Below, in pieces: positions 16,875-25,719 of a stretch of 41,757 bases of DNA. Position numbers and translations under genes: made by a program. Location of the stretch: the NCBI GenBank assembly GCA_005885515.1, contig VAWK01000027.1, forward strand, positions 86,437-128,193. Direction: 5' to 3'. Below the pieces are notes generated by a model, which was given only the letters and a program-made list of their open reading frames with translations, was not told the DNA's origin and searched no databases. The DNA comes from Actinomycetota bacterium (lineage in GTDB: Bacteria; Actinomycetota; Thermoleophilia; Solirubrobacterales; Solirubrobacteraceae). Position 1 is the stretch's first letter, and each line of letters starts with the position of its first letter.

Positions 16875-17871
16875 GGGCGCCGAGGTCGCCTTCATCGGTG
16901 GCGCCCGCGCCGAGGCGCGGCTGGTTCCCGCGGCCGGCTTTCAGCTGCACACGATCGCTGTCGAGGCGCTGAGCCGCACGAACCCACTGCGCGCCGTTCG
17001 CGCGCTCGCCCGGGCCGCGGCGGCGCTGCCGCGCGCACGGCGCATCCTCGCCGCGCTCGCCCCCGACGCGGTGATGGGAGGGGGCGGCTACGTCGCCGGA
17101 CCGGTCGCGCTCGCCGCGCTCACGCTGCGCCTGCCCGTGGTGCTGACCGAGGCCGACAGCCGGATGGGGCTCAGCAATCGCATCCTGGCCCCGTTTGCCA
17201 GGCGCGTGTGCCTCGCGTTTCCGCCGTCCTCGCGGCGCTCGCGACTGGCGGCGCGGGCCTCGCGGCGCTACCGCGTGACCGGGCGGCCGATGTATCCCCG
17301 CCGGCACGAGCGTGCCGGCGCGCGAGCGCGATTCGGTATCGCCGCCGAGGAGACCTGCGTGCTGGTGTTCGGTGGGTCGCTGGGCGCGCGCTCGATCAAC
17401 CTGGCCGCGATCGAGGCGTTCGCCGGAGCCTCCTTCCGCGTGCTGCACGTGTGCGGCCCGCGCGACTACCCCGAGCTGGTCCGGCGCGAGCTGCGCCCGG
17501 GCTATGACCTGCGCGAGCAACTGGACCCGGCCGACTTCGGCGACGCGCTCGCGGCGTCCGACCTGGCCGTGGCGAGAGCGGGCGGCTCGGTGTTCGAGAT
17601 CGCCGCGCACGGCCTGCCGGCGATCCTGATCCCCTATGCGCACGCCGCGGGCGATCACCAGAGCGCCAACGCCCGCTGGATGACCGAGGCCGGGGCCGCG
17701 ATCGCGATCGCCGACCACGATCTCAGCGCGGCGCGTCTGGCCGGCGAGGTGGCCGCGCTGCTCGCCGAGCGGTCCCGCCTTCAGGCGATGGCCGCCGCCG
17801 CCAGCGCAGTGGCGCGGCCCGACGCCGCGCTCGCGGTCGCGCGCGAGCTGCTGGAGGCCAGCTGCGCGTGA
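16780..17871 (+). CDS. murG: Lipid II synthase (GlcNAc transferase MurG)
   Basis: MurG adds GlcNAc to lipid I, forming lipid II at the inner membrane face. The 363-residue GT-B enzyme has the glycine loop AAGGTAGHVVPALAVAEAL, MGGGGYVAGPVALAA, FGGSLGARSIN and the UDP-GlcNAc site RAGGSVFEIAAHGLP with HAAGDHQSANA. GGTAGH rather than GGTGGH is the form I recall from actinobacteria. GTG 16780 gives the best N-terminus. A strong GAGGAGG (16794-16800) lies only 3 bases before GTG 16804, so a shorter 355-residue form cannot be excluded. It overlaps ftsW by 95 bases and murC by GTGA. Confidence 0.94.
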   Translation: MSSAPRRIVIAAGGTAGHVVPALAVAEALRAEGAEVAFIGGARAEARLVPAAGFQLHTIAVEALSRTNPLRAVRALARAAAALPRARRILAALAPDAVMGGGGYVAGPVALAALTLRLPVVLTEADSRMGLSNRILAPFARRVCLAFPPSSRRSRLAARASRRYRVTGRPMYPRRHERAGARARFGIAAEETCVLVFGGSLGARSINLAAIEAFAGASFRVLHVCGPRDYPELVRRELRPGYDLREQLDPADFGDALAASDLAVARAGGSVFEIAAHGLPAILIPYAHAAGDHQSANARWMTEAGAAIAIADHDLSAARLAGEVAALLAERSRLQAMAAAASAVARPDAALAVARELLEASCA

Positions 17872-19292
17872 GCGGCGCGCAGGCCCCCTGGCGCGGTCGT
17901 CGCCTGCACTTCATCGGCGTCGGCGGCGCCGGTTTGAGCGCCTACGCTCGCGCCGCCGGCGAGCTGGGGGCGCAGCTGAGCGGGTCCGACAGCGCGAGCT
18001 CGCCCTACCTCGAGCGGCTGGCCGCCGACGGCGTGCTGCAGGCGGTCGTCGGCCACCGCGCGGGGAACATCCCGCGCGGCAAAGGCGTCGAGGTCATCTA
18101 CTCCTCGGCGGTGCCCGAGGACAACGTGGAGCGCCAGGCCGCGCGCCGGCGCGGCCTGCGCGAGCGCCCGCGGGCGGAGCTGCTCGCCGAGCTCAGCGCG
18201 CTCGCGCGCACGATCGCGGTGGCCGGCACGCACGGCAAGACAACGACCGCCGCGATGATCGTGCACGCGCTGCGCGGCGCCGGCCTGGAACCGGGCTGGC
18301 TGATCGGCGGCACCCCTGGAGGAGGGCTCCCCAACGCTGGCTGGGGTGCAGGGGACTGGCTGGTCGTGGAGGCGGACGAGTCCGACCGCTCGATGCTCAG
18401 CCTCGAGGTCGAGGTCGCGGTGCTCACCGGCGCCGAGCTCGACCACCACGCCACGTTCGCGTCGCTGGCGGAGGTGCGCGAGGCCTTCCGCTCCTTCCTC
18501 GCGCGTGCGCGGGCCGCGATCGTCGTGCGCGACGAGCCCGAGCTGCTGGCGCTGGCCGGCGCGGCGCGGCCGCAACAAGCCTCGCGTCGCGACGCCGCGC
18601 CCGCCGAGCAGGCCGGCTTCGCGCCCGCGCGCGCCGGGCACGCCCCGGCGCTCGTGCCCTACGGCAGCGGCGAGTTTGCGCTGACGGCGGGCGGATCGCG
18701 CTTCTGCTGGCGCGGGCAGGAGGTCCGCCTGGCGGTGCCGGGCGCGCACAACGTCGCCAACGCCACGGCCGCGCTGGAGGCGGCTCGCCTCGCCGGCGCC
18801 GAGCCCGCGCGGGCGGCTGCCGCGCTGTCGCGCTTCGGCGGCGCGGGCCGGCGCTTTGAGCTGCTCGGCGAGAGCGAGCGCGGCGCGCGCGTGTACGACG
18901 ACTACGCCCACCACCCGACGGAGATCGCCGCCACCGTGCAGGCGGCGCGCACGCTCGAACCGCAGCGGCTGATCGCCGTCTTCCAGCCGCACCTGTACTC
19001 GCGCACCGCGCTGCTCGCGCGCGAGTTCGGCAGCGCCCTGGCGGGTGCCGACATCGTCTGCGCGCTGGACGTCTACCCCGCGCGCGAGCACGCCTCCGAC
19101 TACCCCGGGGTGAGCGGGCTGATGGTCGCCGAGGCGACCGCCGACGCCGCCGCGGGCAGGCCGGTGTACTGGCTACCCACGTTCGCGGACGCCGAGCCGG
19201 TGCTGCGCGGGCTGCTCGAGGGCGGCGACGTGTGCCTGGTGATGGGCGCGGGCAGCGTCGATCAGCTCGCCCGCAGGCTGGTAGCGCGATGA
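17868..19292 (+). CDS. murC: UDP-MurNAc:L-alanine ligase
   Basis: MurC adds L-alanine to UDP-MurNAc, the first stem-peptide step. The 474-residue protein shows FIGVGGAGLSAYARAA, GSDS, VAGTHGKTTTAAMI for ATP, EADESDRSML, GAHNVANATAALEAA and DDYAHHPTEIAAT. It carries an Arg/Ala-rich insertion around residues 230-258 (ARPQQASRRDAAPAEQ) that replaces a normally short loop. GTG 17868 overlaps the murG stop, and the TGA overlaps the murB ATG, so the three genes are coupled. Confidence 0.96.
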   Translation: MSGAQAPWRGRRLHFIGVGGAGLSAYARAAGELGAQLSGSDSASSPYLERLAADGVLQAVVGHRAGNIPRGKGVEVIYSSAVPEDNVERQAARRRGLRERPRAELLAELSALARTIAVAGTHGKTTTAAMIVHALRGAGLEPGWLIGGTPGGGLPNAGWGAGDWLVVEADESDRSMLSLEVEVAVLTGAELDHHATFASLAEVREAFRSFLARARAAIVVRDEPELLALAGAARPQQASRRDAAPAEQAGFAPARAGHAPALVPYGSGEFALTAGGSRFCWRGQEVRLAVPGAHNVANATAALEAARLAGAEPARAAAALSRFGGAGRRFELLGESERGARVYDDYAHHPTEIAATVQAARTLEPQRLIAVFQPHLYSRTALLAREFGSALAGADIVCALDVYPAREHASDYPGVSGLMVAEATADAAAGRPVYWLPTFADAEPVLRGLLEGGDVCLVMGAGSVDQLARRLVAR

Positions 19293-20197
19293 GCGCCGCA
19301 CGCCCGGCGAGCGTCGAGACCGGCCGACCCCTGGCGCGGCTGTCGACCGTGCGCACGGGCGGCAAGGCTGAGTTCTTCGCGCGCGCCGCCAGCGAGGCCG
19401 AGCTCGGCGAGCTGCTCGCGTGGGCACGCGCGAGGGGCACGCGCCTCAGCGTGGTCGGCTCGGGGTCGAACCTTCTGATCGCCGATCAGGGGGTGGCGGG
19501 CCTGGTGCTCAAGCTCGAGGGGCAGCTGGCGCGCATCGAGCGCTGCGGGCAGCGTCTGATCTGCGGCGGGGCCGCGCGCCTGCCGGCGGTGGCCGCGCAA
19601 GCCGCGCGCGACGGGCTGTCGGGCATCGAGTTCGGCGTCAACATTCCCGGCACGGTCGGTGGCGCCGTGCGCATGAACGCGAACGCCTATGGCGGTGAGC
19701 TCGGCAGGGTGCTGGAGTGGGTGCAGATCGCCACCGCCTCCGGGACGCAGCGGCGCAAGCCGCAGCAGCTGGGCCTCGCCTACCGCAGCTCGAACCTCGA
19801 GGAAGGCGAGATCGTGACGCGCGTGTGCTTCTCGCTCGAGCAGGCCGATCCGGCCGCGGTCAAAGCGGCGCTGGCAGAGATGCGCACCCGCCGCCACGCC
19901 GCGCAACCGCAGGGGATCAAGACGTTCGGCTCGACGTTCAAGAATCCCGACGACCCGCGCGCCCAGGGGCGCAGCGCCGGGCTGTTGCTGGCGGAGGCCG
20001 GCTGCAGCGGCCTCGCGGTGGGAGGTGCGCGCTTTTCCCCAAAGCACGCCAACTTCATCGAGAACACAGGCGCGGCCACGACCGCGGACGTGCTCGCGCT
20101 GATGGCCGAGGGCCGCAGCCGCGTGCTCGAGCGCTTCGGCGTGGAGCTCGAGCCGGAGGTGCAGACGCTGGGCGACGTGCGCTTCCCCTGGTTGTAG
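19289..20197 (+). CDS. murB: UDP-N-acetylenolpyruvoylglucosamine reductase
   Basis: MurB is an FAD enzyme that reduces UDP-GlcNAc-enolpyruvate to UDP-MurNAc with NADPH. The 302-residue protein has the FAD-binding block VVGSGSNLLIADQGVAGLVL, GIEFGVNIPGTVGGAVRMNA, YRSSNLEEGEIV, and the C-terminal TFGSTFKNPDDP and GARFSPKHANFIEN, with the catalytic Ser in the GSTF segment. This layout fits the shorter type II (Gram-positive) MurB. ATG 19289 overlaps the murC stop. In Streptomyces and Mycobacterium murB usually lies outside the dcw cluster, so its place here is noteworthy. Confidence 0.96.
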   Translation: MSAARPASVETGRPLARLSTVRTGGKAEFFARAASEAELGELLAWARARGTRLSVVGSGSNLLIADQGVAGLVLKLEGQLARIERCGQRLICGGAARLPAVAAQAARDGLSGIEFGVNIPGTVGGAVRMNANAYGGELGRVLEWVQIATASGTQRRKPQQLGLAYRSSNLEEGEIVTRVCFSLEQADPAAVKAALAEMRTRRHAAQPQGIKTFGSTFKNPDDPRAQGRSAGLLLAEAGCSGLAVGGARFSPKHANFIENTGAATTADVLALMAEGRSRVLERFGVELEPEVQTLGDVRFPWL

Positions 20198-20229
20198 GGG
20201 TTTTCGCGCGCGAGTCGAACACATCGGCG

Positions 20230-21456
20230 ATGGACCGCTCCCTAGCCGGCCGCGCCTCGCTGGGCGGTACCGGTCGCTCCTTCCGGCCGGGCACGTCGCC
20301 GCGCGCGGGCCGCGCGCCGGGCCGCGCCCGCGCGGCTCGTGCCCGGCGGCGCTCCTGGCGCCCGCCACGGCTTCACCTGCCGCTCCTCGGCGCCGCGCAG
20401 CGGATTCACCTGCCAGTGCTCGGCGCCGCGCAGCGGATTCACCTGCCAGTGCTCGGCGCCGCGCTGCGCTTCATCTGGCAACGACGGCGGCTGCGCCTTG
20501 CCTGCATCTTGCTCGTGCTGGCAGCGGGGCTCCTGTCAGGCGGCTGGCTGTGGCTGCGCCACTCCTCGCTGGCCGCCGTGCGCCGCGTTCAGATCAGCGG
20601 CGTGCACGGCCCCGAGGCGCGCGCGATCGACGCCGCCCTGACCGTGGCGGCCCGGCACATGAGCACGCTCGACGTGCACGTGGGCGCCCTGCGCGCCGCG
20701 GTGGCGCCGTTCGCCGTCGTGCGCGAAGTGCGGGCGACGGGGAGCTTCCCGCACGCGTTGCGCATTCGCGTGCTGCAGCGCCCGCCGGTCGCAGCATTGG
20801 TGGCGGGCGGCACGCGCACCGCAATCGCTGCCGACGGCGTCGTTCTCGGCCCGGCGCTGCTGTCCGGCTCGCTGCCGACCGTCATCGCGCCCAGCGCGCC
20901 GGCGGCCGGCCGCCGCATCGCCGATCGGGCGCTCGGCGAAGCGCTCACGGTGCTCGGGGCCGTCCCAGCCCCGCTGGCCGGGCTCGTGGCGCGAGCGTAC
21001 AGCGGCACGCACGGCCTCGTCGTGGTCATGCGCAGCGGCCTGACGGCGTATTTCGGCGATGCCAGCCGCCCGCATGCCAAGTGGCTGGCGCTCGCGCTGG
21101 TGCTGGCCAGCGAACGCTCGGCCGGGGCCACCTACGTGGACGTGCGCGTGCCGGCGCGCCCGGCGGCCGGCTTCGCTCCCGGCGCCGCTCCCCCGAGCGC
21201 CCAGTCTGCCACCAGCGGCGCCGCGGGCGAAGGAGTGGGCAGTCCGAGCGCCGCCGACGCGCTCGCGGCGGGCCTCGCGGCGGCGGTGAGCCGCGAAGGG
21301 GGCGCTGGCGCCCCGGGCCAGGCGCGCGCCTCCGGCGAAGAAGCGGGCACGCCCGCCGGCGGCGAAGGCCAATCCGGGGGGAGCCCATCGGCGAGCGGCG
21401 GCGCGAACTCCACCTCGGAAGCCGGCGCAGAAGGGGGTCAAACGGGAGGGCACTGA
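20230..21456 (+). CDS. ftsQ: FtsQ-like POTRA division protein with repeat and long tail
   Basis: FtsQ is a bitopic scaffold that recruits FtsL/FtsB and later division proteins. The 408-residue product has an Arg-rich cytoplasmic part (1-46), three tandem copies of an 11-residue unit (47-79; RIHLPVLGAAQ type), one membrane segment at about 88-109 (LACILLVLAAGLLSGGW), a POTRA domain from about 115 (VRRVQISGVHG, then VREVRATGSFPHALRIRV), and a beta domain. Residues 307-408 are a Gly/Ser/Ala/Glu-rich external tail with no recognisable fold. ATG 20230 starts 32 bases after murB; the open frame further upstream is a murB shadow. Position between murB and ftsZ supports the name. Confidence 0.88.
   Translation: MDRSLAGRASLGGTGRSFRPGTSPRAGRAPGRARAARARRRSWRPPRLHLPLLGAAQRIHLPVLGAAQRIHLPVLGAALRFIWQRRRLRLACILLVLAAGLLSGGWLWLRHSSLAAVRRVQISGVHGPEARAIDAALTVAARHMSTLDVHVGALRAAVAPFAVVREVRATGSFPHALRIRVLQRPPVAALVAGGTRTAIAADGVVLGPALLSGSLPTVIAPSAPAAGRRIADRALGEALTVLGAVPAPLAGLVARAYSGTHGLVVVMRSGLTAYFGDASRPHAKWLALALVLASERSAGATYVDVRVPARPAAGFAPGAAPPSAQSATSGAAGEGVGSPSAADALAAGLAAAVSREGGAGAPGQARASGEEAGTPAGGEGQSGGSPSASGGANSTSEAGAEGGQTGGH
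20368..20466 (+). repeat. Three tandem 33-nt repeats inside ftsQ
   Basis: Units at 20368-20400, 20401-20433 and 20434-20466 encode RLHLPLLGAAQ, RIHLPVLGAAQ and RIHLPVLGAAL. Units 2 and 3 differ at one base, and unit 1 differs from unit 2 at four. The repeat is in frame, keeps a +/hydrophobic pattern and lies just before the membrane segment on the cytoplasmic side. The near identity suggests recent duplication or slippage. Confidence 0.9.
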
Positions 21457-21464
21457 ACACTTAC

Positions 21465-21477
21465 CCTCAACTTGAGG
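21465..21477. promoter_or_regulatory. Inverted repeat CCTCAA-C-TTGAGG downstream of ftsQ
   Basis: CCTCAA (21465-21470) and TTGAGG (21472-21477) form a perfect 6-bp inverted repeat with a one-base centre, 8 bases after the ftsQ stop and about 84 bases before the ftsZ -35 box. A one-base loop cannot form an RNA hairpin well, so a dimeric DNA-binding protein site is more likely. The protein is unknown. Confidence 0.45.
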
Positions 21478-21560
21478 ATTAGCGATGCGCAGGGGTGACC
21501 GCTCAGGCGAGCATCGAGCGTTGGGATGTGCAACGATTGTTGCGAGATTCGACGTGCTCG

Positions 21561-21589
21561 TTGACAGGGCGAAGATCCCTGCATAACGT
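21561..21589 (+). promoter_or_regulatory. Predicted ftsZ promoter
   Basis: A perfect TTGACA (21561-21566), a 17-bp spacer and TAACGT (21584-21589) form the best housekeeping promoter in the window. Transcription would start near 21596, giving a leader of about 68 nt. It gives ftsZ its own expression apart from the upstream dcw transcript. Confidence 0.75.
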
Positions 21590-21601
21590 GCCCATCCCGG
21601 C

Positions 21602-21660
21602 GGTTCGGCGAGCGTGCGTGCCCCGAACCCTAATTTCCTACTGAAGGGTTCGGCGGAACC
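21602..21660 (+). promoter_or_regulatory. Competing hairpins in the ftsZ leader
   Basis: CCGAACCC at 21623-21630 can pair with GGTTCGG upstream (21602-21608, 7 bp) or with GGGTTCGG downstream (21646-21653, 8 bp). The downstream arm can instead fold as GGTTC (21647-21651) with GAACC (21656-21660), ending 3 bases before the ATG. These folds exclude one another and enclose the only Shine-Dalgarno-like bases (GAAGGG 21643, GGCGGA 21652). Translation control of ftsZ is inferred; no ligand or protein is known. Confidence 0.5.
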
Positions 21661-21663
21661 ACA

Positions 21664-22737
21664 ATGGAGAGCAGCGGAAGCTATCTGGCGGTCATCAAGG
21701 TCGTGGGGGTGGGCGGCGGCGGCACGAACGCCGTCAGCCGCATGATCGACGCCGGCCTGCGCGGGGTGGAGTTCATCGCCGCCAACACCGACGCCCAGGC
21801 GCTGGGGATGATCGACGCCGACGTCAAGCTCAACATCGGCCACCAGTCCACCAAAGGGCTGGGCGCGGGCGCCGACCCGGACGTCGGGCTGGCCGCCGCC
21901 TCGGAGTCGCGGGACGACATCAAGGAGGCGCTGAAGGGCGCCGACATGGTTTTCGTGACCGCGGGCGAGGGCGGCGGCACCGGTACCGGCGGGGCGCCGG
22001 TGATCGCGGAGATCGCCAAGAACGAGATCGGGGCGCTGACTGTCGGCGTGGTCACGCGCCCGTTTGACTTCGAGGGCGGGCAGCGCGCGCGCCAGGCGGC
22101 CGAGGGGATCGAGCGCCTGCGCGAGGTTGTGGACACGCTGATCGTGATCCCCAACGAGAAGCTGCTCGCGGTAGTCGAGCGCCGCACCTCGATGCTGGAC
22201 GCGTTTCGCGAGGCCGACAACGTGCTGCGCCAGGGCGTGCAGGGGATCACCGACCTGATCACGATCCCGGGGCTGATAAATCTCGACTTCGCCGACGTTC
22301 GCACGATCATGCAGGACGCCGGCTCGGCGCTGATGGGCATCGGCACCTCGGGCGGGGAGAACCGCTGCGCCGAAGCCGCGCGCGCGGCCATCTCCTCGCC
22401 GCTGCTGGAAGAGTCCGTCGGCGGCGCCACCGGCATCGTGCTCAACATCACCGGCCCCAAGGACCTGGGCCTGTTCGAGGTCCACGACGCCGCCGAGATC
22501 ATCCAGAACGAAGCCGACGCGGACGCCAACATCATCTTCGGCGCGGTCATCGACGAGGGCATGTCCGACGAGGTGCGCGTGACGGTGATCGGCACCGGCT
22601 TCGATCACCGGCCCGGGCGCGCCGCGCGCCGCGACAGCCGCGCGCGCCGCGATCGCGGCCCGCGCATCGACGAGCGCCAGCGCTCATCGCTTGAGATCTC
22701 CGACGAGGAGATCGACGTGCCGCCGTTCCTGCGCTGA
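21664..22737 (+). CDS. ftsZ: Cell division GTPase FtsZ
   Basis: FtsZ is the tubulin-like GTPase that forms the Z ring at midcell. The 357-residue protein has [23 protein letters not shown], the tubulin signature [31 protein letters not shown], the T7-loop region [11 protein letters not shown] and [18 protein letters not shown]. An Arg-rich linker (about residues 318-341) leads to the C-terminal peptide [10 protein letters not shown] that binds membrane tethers such as SepF. ATG 21664 follows a structured leader with a weak ribosome binding site. No ftsA precedes it, as is usual in actinobacteria, and no sepF follows in this window. Confidence 0.98.
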   Translation: MESSGSYLAVIKVVGVGGGGTNAVSRMIDAGLRGVEFIAANTDAQALGMIDADVKLNIGHQSTKGLGAGADPDVGLAAASESRDDIKEALKGADMVFVTAGEGGGTGTGGAPVIAEIAKNEIGALTVGVVTRPFDFEGGQRARQAAEGIERLREVVDTLIVIPNEKLLAVVERRTSMLDAFREADNVLRQGVQGITDLITIPGLINLDFADVRTIMQDAGSALMGIGTSGGENRCAEAARAAISSPLLEESVGGATGIVLNITGPKDLGLFEVHDAAEIIQNEADADANIIFGAVIDEGMSDEVRVTVIGTGFDHRPGRAARRDSRARRDRGPRIDERQRSSLEISDEEIDVPPFLR

Positions 22738-22739
22738 GC

Positions 22740-22766
22740 GCTCCGGCGGGCCGCGGGGCTTTCGTT
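22740..22766 (+). terminator. Possible ftsZ terminator
   Basis: GCTCCG (22740-22745) can pair with CGGGGC (22754-22759) around an 8-nt loop, with one G-U pair, and is followed by TTTCGTT. It lies 3 bases after the ftsZ stop and resembles a short intrinsic terminator. Stem strength is modest. Confidence 0.4.
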
Positions 22767-22771
22767 AGCCT
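22766..22771 (+). promoter_or_regulatory. TAGCCT -10-like hexamer before gcvT
   Basis: TAGCCT is followed by 7 bases and the GTG of gcvT, with no Shine-Dalgarno between. This fits a leaderless TANNNT promoter. No -35 is evident. A glycine riboswitch cannot fit in the 41-base gap. Confidence 0.4.
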
Positions 22772-22778
22772 GCCACGC

Positions 22779-23891
22779 GTGAGCGCCCCGGCGTCGCCTT
22801 CGCTGCGCAGGACCCCGCTGTTCGGGCGCCACCAGGCCGCCGGCGCGCGCCTGGTCGGATTTGCGGGCTGGGAGATGCCCGTGCACTACCAGGGTGCCCG
22901 TGCCGAGCACATCGCCGTGCGCGAGGCGTGTGGCATCTTCGACGTCTCGCACATGGGCCAGATCGAAACCTCGGGCCCGCAGGCGCAGGCGTTGCTTCAG
23001 CGGCTGCTGTCCAACGACCTCACCGCGATCTCCTTCGGCGTCGGCCCCGACGGGGGGCAGGGGACGGGCGGCGCGCAGTACAGCGTGCTGTGCCGCGAGG
23101 ACGGCGGGGTGCTCGATGACCTGTTCACCTATCGCCTGGACAGCGAGCGCTACCTGACCGTCACCAACGCCGCCAACCACGGCCGCGACCTGCACTGGTT
23201 TCGCGCTCACGCGCGCGAGTTCCCGCAGGCCCAGGTGAGCGACCTGATCGAGGATTACGCGATGCTCGCGGTTCAGGGCCCGCGGGCGCGCGAGCTCGTG
23301 CAGGCGATCTCGGACTCGCCGCTGCCGCGGCGCATGACCGCGTCACGCCGGCGCCTGGCCGGGGCCGAGGCGCTCGTGTGCGGGACCGGCTACACCGGCG
23401 AGGACGGCGTGGAGCTCCTGTGCGCGCCGGAGGATGCGCCGCTGCTGTGGGATGAGATCGTGCGGCGCGGCGCCGTGCCCGCCGGTCTGGCGGCGCGCGA
23501 CACGCTGCGCCTGGAGGCGTGCTACTGCCTGTACGGCAACGAGCTCAGCCTCGAGCGCGGCCCGATCGAGGCGGGCCTGGGCTGGTGCTGCCGCGAGCAC
23601 ACCGGGTTCATCGGCGCCACCGCGGTGGCGGCCGCGCGCGAGGCCGGGCCGGCCGAGATGCTGGTGGCGTTCGCGCTGCAGGAACCGGGCATCGCGCGGG
23701 CAGGAAACGCGGTGCTCGGCGGCGGCGAGGTGACCAGCGGGACGCTGTCGCCCAGCCTGCGGCGGGGAATCGGCATGGCCTACGTCCCGGCCGCCCGCGC
23801 CGCCGTCGGCACGCGCCTCGAGATCGACGTCCGTGGCAAGATGCGTGCCGCCGTGATCGAGCAGAAGCCCCTGTACCGCAAGGCGTCATAG
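22779..23891 (+). CDS. gcvT: Aminomethyltransferase, glycine cleavage T protein
   Basis: GcvT takes the aminomethyl group from lipoylated GcvH and passes the carbon to tetrahydrofolate, releasing ammonia. The 370-residue protein shows RRTPLFGRHQAAGARLVGFA near the start, FDVSHMGQIE with the conserved Asp and His, LTVTNAANHGRDLHWF, GTGYTGEDGVEL, and the C-terminal barrel with AARDTLRLEACYCLYGNEL. GTG 22779 gives the usual N-terminus and no ribosome binding site is apparent. gcvH follows after 16 bases. No glycine riboswitch is seen. Confidence 0.96.
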   Translation: MSAPASPSLRRTPLFGRHQAAGARLVGFAGWEMPVHYQGARAEHIAVREACGIFDVSHMGQIETSGPQAQALLQRLLSNDLTAISFGVGPDGGQGTGGAQYSVLCREDGGVLDDLFTYRLDSERYLTVTNAANHGRDLHWFRAHAREFPQAQVSDLIEDYAMLAVQGPRARELVQAISDSPLPRRMTASRRRLAGAEALVCGTGYTGEDGVELLCAPEDAPLLWDEIVRRGAVPAGLAARDTLRLEACYCLYGNELSLERGPIEAGLGWCCREHTGFIGATAVAAAREAGPAEMLVAFALQEPGIARAGNAVLGGGEVTSGTLSPSLRRGIGMAYVPAARAAVGTRLEIDVRGKMRAAVIEQKPLYRKAS

Positions 23892-23907
23892 AGGCGCGGC
23901 GGCGCGC

Positions 23908-24297
23908 ATGGCTGAGGCAAGCTACCCCGAGGACCTGCTCTACCACCCCGAGCACGATTGGGCGCGCGTGGAAGGCGAGCAGGCGACGCTCGGGATCACG
24001 TGGTTCGCCCAGGATGCGCTCGGCGAGGTCGTGTTCTTCGAGCCGCCGGCGGTGGGCACGAGCGTGGCAAAGGACGCCGCCTACACCGAGGTGGAGTCGG
24101 TGAAGGCGGTCTCCGATGTGATCGCGCCGCTATCGGGGGAGATAGTCGAGGTCAACGGCGCCCTCGCCGAGAACCCGCAGGCGATCAACGAGGATCCCTA
24201 CGGCGATGGCTGGCTGGTGCGGGTGCGCCTGTCGGACCCGTCCGAGCGCGAGGCGCTGATGGACGCTGCCTCCTACGTGTCCTCGTTGGCCAGCTAG
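23908..24297 (+). CDS. gcvH: Glycine cleavage system H protein
   Basis: GcvH is the lipoyl carrier that shuttles the aminomethyl intermediate from P protein to T protein and the reduced lipoate to L protein. The 129-residue length is standard. LYHPEHDWARVEGEQATLGIT opens the domain and EVESVKAVSDV holds the lipoyl-lysine K66. Further marks are GEIVEVNGALAENPQAINEDP and GDGWLVRVRL. ATG 23908 gives the natural start. The L protein (dihydrolipoamide dehydrogenase) gene is not in the window. Confidence 0.97.
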   Translation: MAEASYPEDLLYHPEHDWARVEGEQATLGITWFAQDALGEVVFFEPPAVGTSVAKDAAYTEVESVKAVSDVIAPLSGEIVEVNGALAENPQAINEDPYGDGWLVRVRLSDPSEREALMDAASYVSSLAS

Positions 24298-24312
24298 GCT
24301 GACCGCGGACAC

Positions 24313-25715
<1,403 letters not shown>

Positions 25716-25719
<4 letters not shown>

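Noticed and set aside
22738-22778. Glycine riboswitch before gcvT
   Set aside because: The 41-base gap is too short for a glycine aptamer and shows none of its conserved blocks.
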